A stretch of 64,000 bases of DNA, from contig JAGABT010000016.1 of the NCBI GenBank assembly GCA_017614505.1, positions 434,001 through 498,000 on the forward strand, given 5' to 3'. The notes beneath the pieces were generated by a model. It saw only the letters and a list, made by a program, of their open reading frames with translations, ran no database searches and was not told where the DNA came from. How positions within the stretch are numbered: the first letter of the stretch is position 1; every line of letters starts with the position of its first letter. Made by a program: the position numbers and the translations under genes. Positions 17,375-26,182 of the stretch are shown in pieces. The DNA is from Selenomonadaceae bacterium (GTDB lineage Bacteria; Bacillota; Negativicutes; Selenomonadales; Selenomonadaceae).

Positions 17375-18793
17375 TTAGAACATGAACTCGACGCGACCGA
17401 AGATCTTCTTGTACTTGTCGCCGTTGTCGAGCCATTTGCCGTCGGAATAACGGGCGAGAACGCCAACGTGTTTCCACGGAGCATAAGCCGCGCCGACGTG
17501 CCAGCCTTTAGCACCGGTCTGAACGTCATCGCCCTGGCTGGACGCGATAGCAACATTCTGACCGAATCTGCTGTAGCCGCCCCAGACTGCCCAGTTGCCA
17601 GCCTCAGCTGCATCGTTGTAGTTGCCGAAGTACGCAAGAGCGTCCCAGCCGTAATTCTGATAATCAGCCTTGCTGTTTTTCGCGTATGCGCCGTGAATGT
17701 TGAACATGTCGTTGACTTTGTAGCCGAGACCTACTGCCCAGACGCCCGCTTTGTCCTCGTTGCCGCCGTTGCTGTAGAAGCCGGTTTTGAAGTCATCGTC
17801 TTTCGCGTAGTAGTAGGACGCAGCGCCATAGAGACCAACGTCGCCAGGATTGTAGCTGACGTGACCGCTGACGAAATCAGTGGGTCTGCCAGTGCCAGCG
17901 CCGGTGTAATGCGCTTCGTCGGAGTTCGCACCTACGCGACCTGCGTAAACGTCAAATTTCCATTTGCTGCCAAAGCCGAGATTGACGCCGGAGAGAACCG
18001 TATCAACCGCGATACCGTCTTCAATGGGCGGGCAGTAGCCGAAACGACCGAGCTGAACTGTGAAGTTGTCGAACTCGCCTTTCGCGAAAATTCTCTTGAG
18101 TTTAACGCCGCTCTTTGTGCCGTCGCTTTCAGTGTAGCCGGTGGAGTCATTTCTGCCGTTGTAGTTAGCGTCGAAACGAGCGTTAGCCGTCCAGTGGCTG
18201 CTGACATAAGCGCTGGGTTCAAGACGGAATACGCCATCATGCCAGGAACTCTTAGTCTTGTTGCCGTTGCCCTTGCGTTCGAGGTGACCGTAGGTGTACT
18301 CGATCTTGCCGGTCCATTTTACCATGTCAGCGTGTTTTTCGAGTTCTTCAACGCGGACGCCGAGAGCATCGAGTTCATCGTGAAACTCCATCTCCAGCTT
18401 TTTGAGTTCCGCAAGGCTGGCGCCGCTGATAACCGGACGCGTAGTTGCAGGACGCGAAGTGTTGGAGGGAGCGGCCTGGATTCCGCTAAGCTTTTCGTCA
18501 ACCTGAGCGTCGACACCGGCGAGTTTAGCGTCGATTCTGTTGGCAAGAGTGTCGTAGCGGGCAAGAGCGCGGGCGACCATCTGCGCCATTTCATAACGCG
18601 TGATGTTGCGGTTGCCGCGGTAGGTGCCGTCGCCGTAACCTTCGATAATGCCTTCGCTGGCGAGCTTTGCAACGGAGTTGTAAGCCCAATGTCCTGCCGG
18701 AACGTCGCTGAACGGGTTAGCCGCTGCAAACGTCGGAGCCGTTACGCCAAGTACCAGTGCGCCTGTCAAGGCTGCTACCAAAGACTTTTTCAT
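17375..18793 (-). CDS. ompM: Outer-membrane porin with N-terminal SLH domain (OmpM type)
   Basis: 472 residues. Signal peptide cut near TFAAANPF; one SLH domain (about 28-75: DVPAGHWAYNSVAKL, ending RYEMAQMVARAL) that in Negativicutes binds polyamine-modified peptidoglycan; a coiled-coil linker (about 85-155); then a beta-barrel of alternating polar/aromatic strands finishing FGRVEFMF with a terminal Phe. It tethers the outer membrane to the wall and acts as a porin. ATG 18793 is chosen because GGAGG lies 9 bases upstream; the frame is open further back. Strong promoter and terminator suggest high expression. Confidence 0.9.
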   Translation of the reverse strand: MKKSLVAALTGALVLGVTAPTFAAANPFSDVPAGHWAYNSVAKLASEGIIEGYGDGTYRGNRNITRYEMAQMVARALARYDTLANRIDAKLAGVDAQVDEKLSGIQAAPSNTSRPATTRPVISGASLAELKKLEMEFHDELDALGVRVEELEKHADMVKWTGKIEYTYGHLERKGNGNKTKSSWHDGVFRLEPSAYVSSHWTANARFDANYNGRNDSTGYTESDGTKSGVKLKRIFAKGEFDNFTVQLGRFGYCPPIEDGIAVDTVLSGVNLGFGSKWKFDVYAGRVGANSDEAHYTGAGTGRPTDFVSGHVSYNPGDVGLYGAASYYYAKDDDFKTGFYSNGGNEDKAGVWAVGLGYKVNDMFNIHGAYAKNSKADYQNYGWDALAYFGNYNDAAEAGNWAVWGGYSRFGQNVAIASSQGDDVQTGAKGWHVGAAYAPWKHVGVLARYSDGKWLDNGDKYKKIFGRVEFMF

Positions 18794-18928
18794 TTTGAAC
18801 ATCCTCCTTCGATGAACCGTATGAAACTTTGCTTTAAACTCTTCGGTTCGGCTCGGAAGATTTCTTCTTGGAGTGTCCATGTTTCCTCTAAGTTTCCCTC
18901 AACCTGACCTTACCTTCAAGTTTTGCAG

Positions 18929-18957
18929 ATTGTAATACAAAAAATTTTCGGTGTCAA
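18929..18957 (-). promoter_or_regulatory. Strong ompM promoter with a long leader
   Basis: TTGACA, 17 bases, TACAAT on the minus strand. The predicted transcript start near 18922 leaves a leader of about 130 bases before the ompM ATG. I see no recognised riboswitch in the leader. Bases 18958-19077 upstream are AT-rich and otherwise featureless. Confidence 0.75.
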
Positions 18958-19077
18958 GCCTTTTATTCGTTCATTTGAAATTCATATTAGTCTGATAAAA
19001 TGGCGTAATTATTGAAGATATTTTCTTCACCTACAGAGATTTTTCAGATTGTGGCGAATTATTTTAAGGTTATGGTC

Positions 19078-19256
19078 TTCTAACTTTTCTTTTGCGAAAA
19101 GAAACGCTGGCAAAATTTTTTACGGCATTTCTTTTTGAAAAAAGAAACGCCTTGCAAAGAAAAACTGGGCCGCATAGGTCGCTTCCGGCGACCTGTGACG
19201 GCCCGCGCCCCATCCATGGGGCGCCTCTTAAGCGCGTGCGTCCATGGGCGGCCTCT
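19078..19256 (+). repeat. Modular palindromic repeat, copy C
   Basis: It contains ACTTTTCTTTTGCGAAAAGA hairpin sequence, a second hairpin TTTCTTTTTGAAAAAAGAAA, then GGTCGCTTCCGGCGACC, then CGCCCCATCCATGGGGCGCC, then CTTAAGCGCGTGCGTCCATGG. Its direction is opposite to both flanking genes, and it ends 3 bases before the stop of the DUF445 gene. Confidence 0.8.
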
Positions 19257-19258
19257 TT

Positions 19259-20560
19259 TCAAGTCACGATATTGATAACTAAAAAAATCACGGCACCAAC
19301 AATCGAACCTACGATTGAGCCGTTCATTCTAATCCAGACAAAATCCGGCTCGGCTTTGTCGTAGACCAGGCTGTTCAGCTGGTCGACTGTCATGCGGCTG
19401 AGCGTCGTGCTGGCGATTTTCCCAACCAGCGGCTGAGCGTAAATCGCGGCGCGTACCGTCAGCTCGTAGATGAATTTTTCGGCGGCAGTCTTTATCTGGC
19501 TGTCAACTTTCAAGTGATAAATCAGCTGGCTGTACAAATCTATCAGCGTCCGCATGAAAATTTCGCCGAGGCTTTCCGACTGCTCCTGCGCGACAGGCAA
19601 ATCCTCGCTGAAGTTCACCGCCTGTATCTGTTCCTGAAAATTCGCCAGCGCCGCGTCTATCGTCGCTTCCAGCGGCAGTTCCGCCGCCAAATCTACCTGC
19701 ACGCGCTCAAATAAATCCCGAAAATCCTGCGTCTCCGCCAGCTCTGAAATTTTCGCGCGGCACTCTTCCAGCGTCTTCCTGCGTAGCGGCGAATCCGTCA
19801 ACAGTTCGTCGAGCATTTTCACCAGCTGCGCCTGCATAATTTCCGCCGCCTCGCCGTAGTTCACATAGTTCAGCGTCTGCGCTAAGCCCGCCATGAGCAT
19901 TGTGAACAGCCCCGCCGACTGCGTTCGCTGCGCCGCAAATTCTTCCAGCATTTCCTGCAGCTTAGCCCGCGTTTCCGCCCTGACCGCAATTTCGCGCAGT
20001 TTCTTCACCAGCCCCACGAAAACTTCAACGTCCTTGCCGCTTGACCGTATCCACGCGCCGCCTTCGCGTATCAAGTCCTTCGCCGGTACGTTCCCGAACT
20101 CCCGCCGTATCGTAGCCGCTATTGCCTTCGCCTGCGCTTCCCTGTCCAGCGAGGCGATATATTTTTTCAGCGCCACCGCAATTTCTTCCAATATAAACTT
20201 CCGCGTCTCCGGCTTCTCGAGGTACGCCGTGATTTTCGGCACCAATTTTACCGCGCCAACTTTTTTGAACAGCGTCCTGCGCGAGAAAAATTCCTGCTGC
20301 ACCATTGTCGTCGACGCCTCGATAAATTCTGCGCGCCGGTTCGGTAATATCGCCGTGTGAAACGGAAATCCCAGCGGTCTTTTGAAAAGCGCCGTTACTG
20401 CGAACCAGTCCGCTATTCCGCCGACCATCGCCGCTTCCGTCACGAATAAAAATCCTTCCGCCAGCTTCGATTCTGGGAAAAAGCTCTGCGCCAGCGCCGC
20501 TATCAAAAACAAAATCGCTGCGACCAGCAGCGTCGTATCCGCGTTGTTCCACCGATTCAA
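19259..20560 (-). CDS. DUF445 family membrane protein, second of a tandem pair
   Basis: About 433 residues. DUF445 (YheB/YjiN-like): N-terminal hydrophobic pair of helices, then GIADWFAVTALFKRPLGFP, a long helical middle, and a C-terminal hydrophobic helix (GSIVGAVIFLVINIV). The function of the family is unknown; it is an inner-membrane protein. I prefer TTG at 20560 (NRWNNAD...), 8 bases after GAGGGGG, to the upstream TTG at 20581, which has no ribosome site. The gene begins at the end of its paralogue 20574-21839. Confidence 0.85.
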   Translation of the reverse strand: MNRWNNADTTLLVAAILFLIAALAQSFFPESKLAEGFLFVTEAAMVGGIADWFAVTALFKRPLGFPFHTAILPNRRAEFIEASTTMVQQEFFSRRTLFKKVGAVKLVPKITAYLEKPETRKFILEEIAVALKKYIASLDREAQAKAIAATIRREFGNVPAKDLIREGGAWIRSSGKDVEVFVGLVKKLREIAVRAETRAKLQEMLEEFAAQRTQSAGLFTMLMAGLAQTLNYVNYGEAAEIMQAQLVKMLDELLTDSPLRRKTLEECRAKISELAETQDFRDLFERVQVDLAAELPLEATIDAALANFQEQIQAVNFSEDLPVAQEQSESLGEIFMRTLIDLYSQLIYHLKVDSQIKTAAEKFIYELTVRAAIYAQPLVGKIASTTLSRMTVDQLNSLVYDKAEPDFVWIRMNGSIVGSIVGAVIFLVINIVT

Positions 20561-20573
20561 AATCGCCGCCCCC

Positions 20574-21839
20574 TCAGCCAATCTGCCCGATAATCAGCGT
20601 GGCAATGTACAAAATCATTCCGACAATCCCGCCGCACACCGAGCCGTTAATCCGAATCATCTGCAGATCATTTTCAACGCGCGTCTCCACAAATTCCGTG
20701 AGCTTTTCGTCACTGAATGCGTTGAGCTTCTCGCGAATCAGCGCCGGAATTTCGCCGTGGTATTCGTCAACCATCGCCTCAACCATATTCTTAACCAGCC
20801 GGTCGAATTTAGCCTGCTGAGCCGCGTCGGCTATGAACTCGTCGATTTTTTTATCAACCAGCGCATCGACGCTCGCCCGCCAGATATTTTCGCGCTTGAC
20901 ATTTTTATCGAGCCAGTTTTTGAGATAGCCCGCCGTGTCAATTTTCCCGCTGAATAACTTTTGAAACTCCGCCTGGAATTTATCAGCGTCAATCTGCGCG
21001 GTAGCTCTTTCCAGCGTCCGCCGGAACAAATCGGTTAAATTTCGCGCGACTTCATCTTTTTTAGCGTCGAAAATCCTGCGCGACTGGAGCGCGTCAACCG
21101 CAGCGGAAATTTTTTCCTCGACATTCTCATTCAGTATCGACAGAATTTTTTCGTCAGTAAGATTCATGCTGGCGAGTACCAGCGCGCGTCCGGCGGAGTC
21201 GCCTTCGTAAGCCTGCCGGAGCTCGACGATTTTTTCAAAAATGGCGTCCTGCATGTGCTTCGACTTGATAACCTTCCGCGCAGTTTCAAAGAGCGCAGTC
21301 ATAATCCGGCGGCTGTGCTTTTCGTCAGTGGTAACCTTCACGGCGGCGGCGATAATTTTCCGCGCGTCGAATTTTTTAATTTCGCCCTCGACAATCGGCG
21401 CAATGGATTTGGAAATTTTCTCGCTGTCAAGATTCATAAAAAGTTCCGCCAGAATTTCCCGAACGAGTTCCTTGGTTTTATCGCGCCCGCTGTAGTTCTC
21501 GAAAAAATCTATCAGCAGCTCGGCGGTATTTTCCTCGCGCACGGTCTCCATGATATTTTCGGTCTTGAGCAAATCCTCGCTGACAAATTCGACAATGGCG
21601 TCGGAAATGTGCTGGCGGTTGCGCTTTAGAATTTCTGTGCGGTAGGAAATTCCGAGCGGCTTTCTGAAAAGCGCAGTTACCGCGAACCAGTCCGCCAGGC
21701 CGCCAATTGTCGCCGCAATAAATCCGTGATTCAGCAAGCCTAAAAAAATCCCGCCGCTGGGATTAACCGAAGGCAAAGTTCCCGCCGCGCATATCGCGCA
21801 GGTCGCCAGAGTCAGGTTCGCCTTTATTCTGTTCTGCAA
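20574..21839 (-). CDS. DUF445 family membrane protein, first of a tandem pair
   Basis: 421 residues with the family signature GGLADWFAVTALFRKPLG (about 39-56), preceded by two short hydrophobic helices and followed by a long, charged helical region and a final hydrophobic helix (GGIVGMILYIATLIIG). Clearly a paralogue of the next gene. TTG start at 21839, 11 bases after AGGAGG. No function is established. Confidence 0.85.
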   Translation of the reverse strand: MQNRIKANLTLATCAICAAGTLPSVNPSGGIFLGLLNHGFIAATIGGLADWFAVTALFRKPLGISYRTEILKRNRQHISDAIVEFVSEDLLKTENIMETVREENTAELLIDFFENYSGRDKTKELVREILAELFMNLDSEKISKSIAPIVEGEIKKFDARKIIAAAVKVTTDEKHSRRIMTALFETARKVIKSKHMQDAIFEKIVELRQAYEGDSAGRALVLASMNLTDEKILSILNENVEEKISAAVDALQSRRIFDAKKDEVARNLTDLFRRTLERATAQIDADKFQAEFQKLFSGKIDTAGYLKNWLDKNVKRENIWRASVDALVDKKIDEFIADAAQQAKFDRLVKNMVEAMVDEYHGEIPALIREKLNAFSDEKLTEFVETRVENDLQMIRINGSVCGGIVGMILYIATLIIGQIG

Positions 21840-21913
21840 AGTTTTTGGCGCCTCCTAAAAAATTTTTTCCAATTATAGCAGATTTTTTTTGCGCTGAAAA
21901 AAATTTTTCTATT

Positions 21914-21938
21914 GAAATACTAATATTAATGCTATAAT
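21914..21938 (+). promoter_or_regulatory. Extended -10 promoter for the plus-strand run starting at 21961
   Basis: TGCTATAAT (extended -10; the TATAAT hexamer is 21933-21938) lies in a very AT-rich gap. The -35 is weak: TTGAAA at 21913-21918 would leave only 14-15 bases. It drives the small membrane protein and HAD genes, perhaps on to the GerMN gene. Confidence 0.55.
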
Positions 21939-21960
21939 ATGACTTCGGGAGGTGAAAAAT

Positions 21961-22161
21961 TTGATTTCGATTCTGAAAAAATCCTTGAATTTTATCGATT
22001 GTCTGATTATTATATTAGCGGTGTTCATTTTTGCGAAAATGGATTACTCGGATTTGAGTTTGCTGAACAAAATCTATCTGGCGTCATTCGGGCTGTGGAG
22101 TGTAATGCTCGGCGTCAGGATTTACATAGTTTACAAAAACGGCGGAGGTAAAAATGACTAA
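21961..22161 (+). CDS. Small membrane protein, 66 residues
   Basis: TTG at 21961 lies 8 bases after GGGAGG; the in-frame GTG at 21952 overlaps the ribosome site. It has two hydrophobic segments (CLIIILAVFIFAKM, about 16-29, and IYLASFGLWSVMLGVRIYIV, about 40-59). No family recognised. The gene overlaps the next by 8 bases (ATGACTAA), so translation is coupled to the HAD phosphatase. Confidence 0.65.
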   Translation: MISILKKSLNFIDCLIIILAVFIFAKMDYSDLSLLNKIYLASFGLWSVMLGVRIYIVYKNGGGKND

Positions 22162-22960
22162 GGCGGTATTTTTCGATATTGACGGAACGATTCTGGCGCG
22201 CGAGCAGGGAATTTTGCACATAACGACGCGCGTGCAGGCAGCGATGAGAAATTTGCAGAAGGCTGGGCACAAAATTTTCATAGCGACGGGCAGACCGGCG
22301 GGCTTCATGTACGACGACTTTCTGAACTTCGGCTTCGACGGATTTGTTTTCAACAACGGCGCGCTGGTTTTAGTCGGCGGCGAAATTATTTTCCGCTGCG
22401 ATATGGATATGGCGCGCGTTCGTGAAATTTGCGAATACGCCGAATCCGAGCGCGTCGAATACATTCTGGAAAGTTATCCCGAAGTCTACTGCCCCGCCAG
22501 ATTCGCGGCGTGCTACGAGTTCTTCAAGAAAATCGGCGTGGACTACAGCAAATTTATCAGCGAGTTCGACTTCGACAAAATTTCCGTCAGCAAAATCGAA
22601 TGCGTCACTGCGCGAACCGATTCTGAGGCTCTCGACGCGGTTTACAAAAAAATTCTCTCGACGCCTGACGTTACCGGCTGGGCTGACCCGTTCCATTTCA
22701 AAACGACGGAAGTTTATTCCGATAAAATTTCAAAGGCGTCCGGCGTTCTGCGCGTGCTGGAACATTTCGGTATCGCCGTGGAAAATTCTTACGCTTTCGG
22801 CGACGGCTTCAACGATATTGAAATGATTCAGACCGTCGGCACCGGCTTCGCAATGGGAACCGGCAGGGACGAACTCAAGCGGGTTGCAAAATACGTCGTA
22901 CCCAGCGTTTTCGAGGACGGCGTGGCTGTTGGAATTGAGCGTTATATTCTGGAGGTGTGA
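22154..22960 (+). CDS. HAD-superfamily hydrolase, Cof type
   Basis: 268 residues. Motif I FDIDGTIL at the N-terminus (nucleophile Asp), motif II in FIATGRPAG, a C2-type cap in the middle, then a Lys near KASGVLRVL and motif IV FGDGFNDIEMI. Cof-type phosphatases act on sugar phosphates or small phosphorylated metabolites; the substrate cannot be told. ATG overlaps the end of the small membrane protein gene. Confidence 0.9.
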   Translation: MTKAVFFDIDGTILAREQGILHITTRVQAAMRNLQKAGHKIFIATGRPAGFMYDDFLNFGFDGFVFNNGALVLVGGEIIFRCDMDMARVREICEYAESERVEYILESYPEVYCPARFAACYEFFKKIGVDYSKFISEFDFDKISVSKIECVTARTDSEALDAVYKKILSTPDVTGWADPFHFKTTEVYSDKISKASGVLRVLEHFGIAVENSYAFGDGFNDIEMIQTVGTGFAMGTGRDELKRVAKYVVPSVFEDGVAVGIERYILEV

Positions 22961-22964
22961 TAAC

Positions 22965-23993
22965 ATGAAGAACAAATTTATTCTGGTAGCGTTGCTCCTG
23001 CTGACGTTCGTGCTGAGCGGCTGCGGCGGCGGTAAAACTGACGGCGGAAATTCTGGAGGCGCCGAAACTAATCCGCCCGCCGAGGCTAAACCTGTCAGCG
23101 AAGATTTGAAAATCACCATGCTCAACGTCGGGCAGGGCGACGCATTTCTCATTCAAACCAAATCCCAGAACATTTTAATCGACACCAGCGACCAGGACGA
23201 ACGCTCCAAGCTCGTCAGCGAACTCGACAAAGCCGGCGTTACCACCTTCGACAAGATTATTCTGACGCACCCGCACGCGGATCACATCGGCGGCGTCGAG
23301 AAAATTCTCAAGGACAGCAAGTACACCGTCAAGGAAGTTTACGATAACGGCATTGCGGCGACCGGCAAGCTCTACCTGAACTACATGAAGCTGATTAAAG
23401 ACAGCAAAGGTAAGATTAAACACGGCACGCTGGTTACCGGCGACGTTCTGGACTTCGGCGACGGCGCCAGTTTTGAAGTGCTGGCTCCCGATAAAGCGAC
23501 TGTCAAAGCCGTTAATTCCGGCAAGCAGAAAACCGACCCCAATAATGAATCAATCGTCGGGCGGCTCGTCTACAAGGATTTTAACATGATGTTCACCGGC
23601 GACGCGGAAATTGATGAGGAAGTTTCAATTCTCTCCGCCAGCAAGGACAATCTGCAGAATCTCAAAAGCCGCGTGCTTAAATCTGGACACCACGGCAGCC
23701 GCACCAGCCTTAACCCGTCGAATGCGTCCAGCGTCGATTTTCTGCGGCTGATGAATCCGCAATACGTCGTAATTTCAGCCGGTGAACCCACAGATAAGCG
23801 CGGCGGCAACACTTACGGTCACCCGCACCCTGAGCCGCTCGAAGCTTACCTGAACAACGGTATCGCCAGCAAAAATATTTTCTGGACGTGGAAAAACGGC
23901 ACCGTCACGATTGTCACCGACGGCAAAAATGTTTCCGTCACGCCAGAAATTGAGGAGGATTGGGTAGAAGAATGGATAGCGCAAAAGAAATAA
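22965..23993 (+). CDS. ComEC/Rec2-like metallo-beta-lactamase-fold lipoprotein
   Basis: 342 residues from ATG 22965, 9 bases after GGAGG. Lipobox VLSGCGGG, then a short Gly/Pro linker, then a metallo-beta-lactamase fold as in the C-terminal domain of ComEC: LNVGQGDAFLI, HPHADHIGG (metal ligands), FTGDAEIDEE, and KSGHHGSRTS. Stand-alone versions are exported and probably hydrolyse phosphodiesters (nuclease-like); the substrate is not known. It lacks the membrane channel of ComEC. The adjacent DUF3006 gene is a common companion. Confidence 0.85.
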   Translation: MKNKFILVALLLLTFVLSGCGGGKTDGGNSGGAETNPPAEAKPVSEDLKITMLNVGQGDAFLIQTKSQNILIDTSDQDERSKLVSELDKAGVTTFDKIILTHPHADHIGGVEKILKDSKYTVKEVYDNGIAATGKLYLNYMKLIKDSKGKIKHGTLVTGDVLDFGDGASFEVLAPDKATVKAVNSGKQKTDPNNESIVGRLVYKDFNMMFTGDAEIDEEVSILSASKDNLQNLKSRVLKSGHHGSRTSLNPSNASSVDFLRLMNPQYVVISAGEPTDKRGGNTYGHPHPEPLEAYLNNGIASKNIFWTWKNGTVTIVTDGKNVSVTPEIEEDWVEEWIAQKK

Positions 23994-24373
23994 GTTTGTA
24001 CCTTGATCGGCTCGAAGAAATTGACGACGGCTCGAAGGAAGCGGTTTTACTTATCGACGAGGGCGGCGACGAATATTCCGGCGAACTGGGACTGCCCGCG
24101 AATTTCATGCCCGAAGGCGCCAGCGACGGCGACTACCTCACGCTCGAAATTTCTACCGGCGAAACTGAATCCGACAGCCGGATTCTGAGCGCCAGCCTTG
24201 AAAGCATTGACGATGACGGCGACGCGGCGCTGATTATCGACGGCGTGAAAGTTTACCTGCCAGCGAATTTCCTGCCGGAGGGTGATACCTTCACGCTGAA
24301 AATTTCCCGCGACGAAAATAAAACCAACGCCGCTCTCGACGAGGCGCGCCAACTTTTAGAAGAATTGGAGTGA
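23972..24373 (+). CDS. DUF3006-like protein with two repeats
   Basis: 133 residues, very acidic. Two similar halves: LDRLEEIDD...LPANFMPEGASDGDYLTLEIS (split in the text for brevity) and LESIDDDGD...LPANFLPEGDTFTLKIS, each like the small beta domain DUF3006. Such genes usually follow secreted ComEC-like hydrolases; the role is unknown. I use ATG 23972, inside the 3' end of the preceding gene; GAGGAGG is 13 bases upstream, rather far. Confidence 0.75.
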   Translation: MDSAKEISLYLDRLEEIDDGSKEAVLLIDEGGDEYSGELGLPANFMPEGASDGDYLTLEISTGETESDSRILSASLESIDDDGDAALIIDGVKVYLPANFLPEGDTFTLKISRDENKTNAALDEARQLLEELE

Positions 24374-24378
24374 CGATA

Positions 24379-25434
24379 TTGACCAGAAAATTTTTAAGCA
24401 GCCTGAGCGTACTGCTCATTCTAACGCTGTCGATTTTCGGCACGGCGGCGGCTAAATCTAAGACCGAAATCACCGGCATAAGCGCCTACGAGACCAGCGG
24501 CAATATTCTGCGGCTCGAAATTTCCTACGACGGCGAACTCAAAATGGAAAACATCTCCACGCGCATTACCGGCAACATTTTTTCAATCGTGCTCAACAAC
24601 ACTACCCCGGGCAGAATCAGCCGAATTTCCGGCACTCGAATCGACGACAGCGCGTTCGTTAAGAAAATCACCGTCAAGGACGCCGATAAAAATAGCACGC
24701 GCATCCGGCTGATTTTAGCTAATGCCCTCGACGAAAGCGCCTGCAAAATTTCTATCCAGCCCGCCAACCGCGCGGAAAATTCCTCCGCCAAAGTCATCGT
24801 CGACATCAATAAATCCGCGCTCAGAAAAATTGACGACTACGACGAAGAAGACGTTCAGCACTTCAAAGCCGGCGATAAAGTTATCGTCATCGACGCGGGA
24901 CACGGCGGTTCGGATACCGGCGCAGTTGGTCCCACTGGTCTGACTGAAAAGGAAGTCTGCCTCGCCGTCGCGCTGCAGACTGAAAAAATTCTCCAGAAGG
25001 AAGGCATGAAAGTTGTAATGACGCGCAGAACTGACGTTGACGTTGCCGGACGCGGCGCCTTGAACGTCGGCGAACTCCAGGCTCGCGTTGACAAAACTCC
25101 GCCGCAGGCAAATCTTTTTATCAGCATTCACTGCAACGCCTTTACCAATCCCAAATCCCACGGCATGGAAACTTATCACTACGGCGCCAGCGCGGAAGGT
25201 CAGCGCCTTGCGCAACTTCTCAACGACGAGCTTGCCAAATTCGGCGGGCTTACGAATCGCGGCGTCAAGGCGGCTAATTTCTACGTCATCAAGCGCAGTA
25301 AGTGTCCCGCCTCGTTGATTGAGCTTGCCTTCATCACCAATCCCGAAGAAGAAAAACTTTTAGCCGACGCCAAGTACCAGAAAAAAGTCGCCGGCGCCAT
25401 CGCTACCGCCGTCAAGAAATTTTTCATGAACTAA
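24379..25434 (+). CDS. N-acetylmuramoyl-L-alanine amidase with AMIN domain
   Basis: 351 residues. TTG 24379, 8 bases after TTGGAG. Signal peptide (LSVLLILTLSIFGTAAA), AMIN domain (about 30-140) that targets such enzymes to the division site or wall, then amidase_3 (about 165-345): VIDAGHGGSDTGAVG (Zn His), E in LTEKEV, SIHCNAF (Zn His) and IELAFITNPEEE (catalytic Glu). It cuts the amide between MurNAc and the stem peptide. Tightly packed with the genes before and after. Confidence 0.92.
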   Translation: MTRKFLSSLSVLLILTLSIFGTAAAKSKTEITGISAYETSGNILRLEISYDGELKMENISTRITGNIFSIVLNNTTPGRISRISGTRIDDSAFVKKITVKDADKNSTRIRLILANALDESACKISIQPANRAENSSAKVIVDINKSALRKIDDYDEEDVQHFKAGDKVIVIDAGHGGSDTGAVGPTGLTEKEVCLAVALQTEKILQKEGMKVVMTRRTDVDVAGRGALNVGELQARVDKTPPQANLFISIHCNAFTNPKSHGMETYHYGASAEGQRLAQLLNDELAKFGGLTNRGVKAANFYVIKRSKCPASLIELAFITNPEEEKLLADAKYQKKVAGAIATAVKKFFMN

Positions 25435-25453
25435 AAAGGAGGTCTCATCAGAT

Positions 25454-26125
25454 TTGGTTAGAAAAATTTTTATACTGGCGCTGTTTGCATTCACGCTGCT
25501 GATTTTCGGCTGCACCCAACAGACGCCTAAGCCTGTAGAAACCCATACGCAATCGACTACGACCGAAACGTCCGCTCAGACCAGGGATACGTCGGCGAAG
25601 GTCGAAAACCCAATCATTCCGCTGGACGCGCCGCTGCCGCCGCCTTCCAACGAACCTGCGCCGCCGCCACAGCCGGTTACCACTGACACCGCGCCTTCCA
25701 CGCCCCGTGAACGCAACATCGACATCAAAGTTTACTTCCCTGACGAAGCCGGTATCAATCTCGTGGCGGTCAAGCGCAGAATCAGAATCACCAGCGAAAA
25801 TCAGAAATACGAAGACGCCGTTAAAATCATCATGGCGAATCCCAAGGAAATGGAGCTTACCAGCATTTTCCCGCGCGGCGCCAAACTCAACAAAATCACT
25901 TTGGAGAACGGCACGGCTTACGTTGATTTTAGCGAAACCCTTCAGCGCTATTTCGTAGGCGGCTCCACCGGCGAGGAACTTTTGGTCACGTCGCTCGTCG
26001 ACACGCTTACCGAGTTCCCTGAAGTTAAGCGCGTGCAGATTCTGATTGACGGCGAGGAAATTGAAACGCTTGCCGGTCACATGGATTTGAGCGAGCCGCT
26101 GACGCGCAACGGCAGTACCTTGTAA
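25454..26125 (+). CDS. GerMN-domain lipoprotein
   Basis: 223 residues. TTG 25454, 11 bases after AAAGGAGG. Lipobox LLIFGC, then a Pro/Thr-rich linker (about 25-85), then one GerMN domain (about 90-215) with typical LVAVKRRI, FPRGAKLNKITLENGTAYVDFS and VDTLTEFPEVKRVQILIDG. GerM domains occur in sporulation proteins and in wall-associated lipoproteins of non-sporulating bacteria. Being next to an AMIN amidase suggests a cell-wall role. Confidence 0.85.
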   Translation: MVRKIFILALFAFTLLIFGCTQQTPKPVETHTQSTTTETSAQTRDTSAKVENPIIPLDAPLPPPSNEPAPPPQPVTTDTAPSTPRERNIDIKVYFPDEAGINLVAVKRRIRITSENQKYEDAVKIIMANPKEMELTSIFPRGAKLNKITLENGTAYVDFSETLQRYFVGGSTGEELLVTSLVDTLTEFPEVKRVQILIDGEEIETLAGHMDLSEPLTRNGSTL

Positions 26126-26148
26126 ATAAGCTGAAAGCGTGATAAAAT
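26120..26148 (+). promoter_or_regulatory. mreB promoter
   Basis: TTGTAA, 17 bases, TAAAAT. The -35 overlaps the stop codon of the GerMN gene; the predicted start is about 27 bases before the mreB TTG. Confidence 0.6.
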
Positions 26149-26182
26149 CCCTTGAACTTTTTTTCCGAGAGGAGTTATTACT

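Noticed and set aside
17375..18793. SLH domain as a sign of a Gram-positive S-layer
   Set aside because: It is followed by a beta-barrel ending in Phe, so this is an outer-membrane porin of a diderm.
17351..18907. 518-codon open frame opposite ompM
   Set aside because: Antisense shadow; it spans the ompM promoter and terminator and has no protein-like features.
25454..26125. GerMN domain as a sign of sporulation
   Set aside because: GerMN lipoproteins also occur in non-sporulating bacteria and no other sporulation genes are here.
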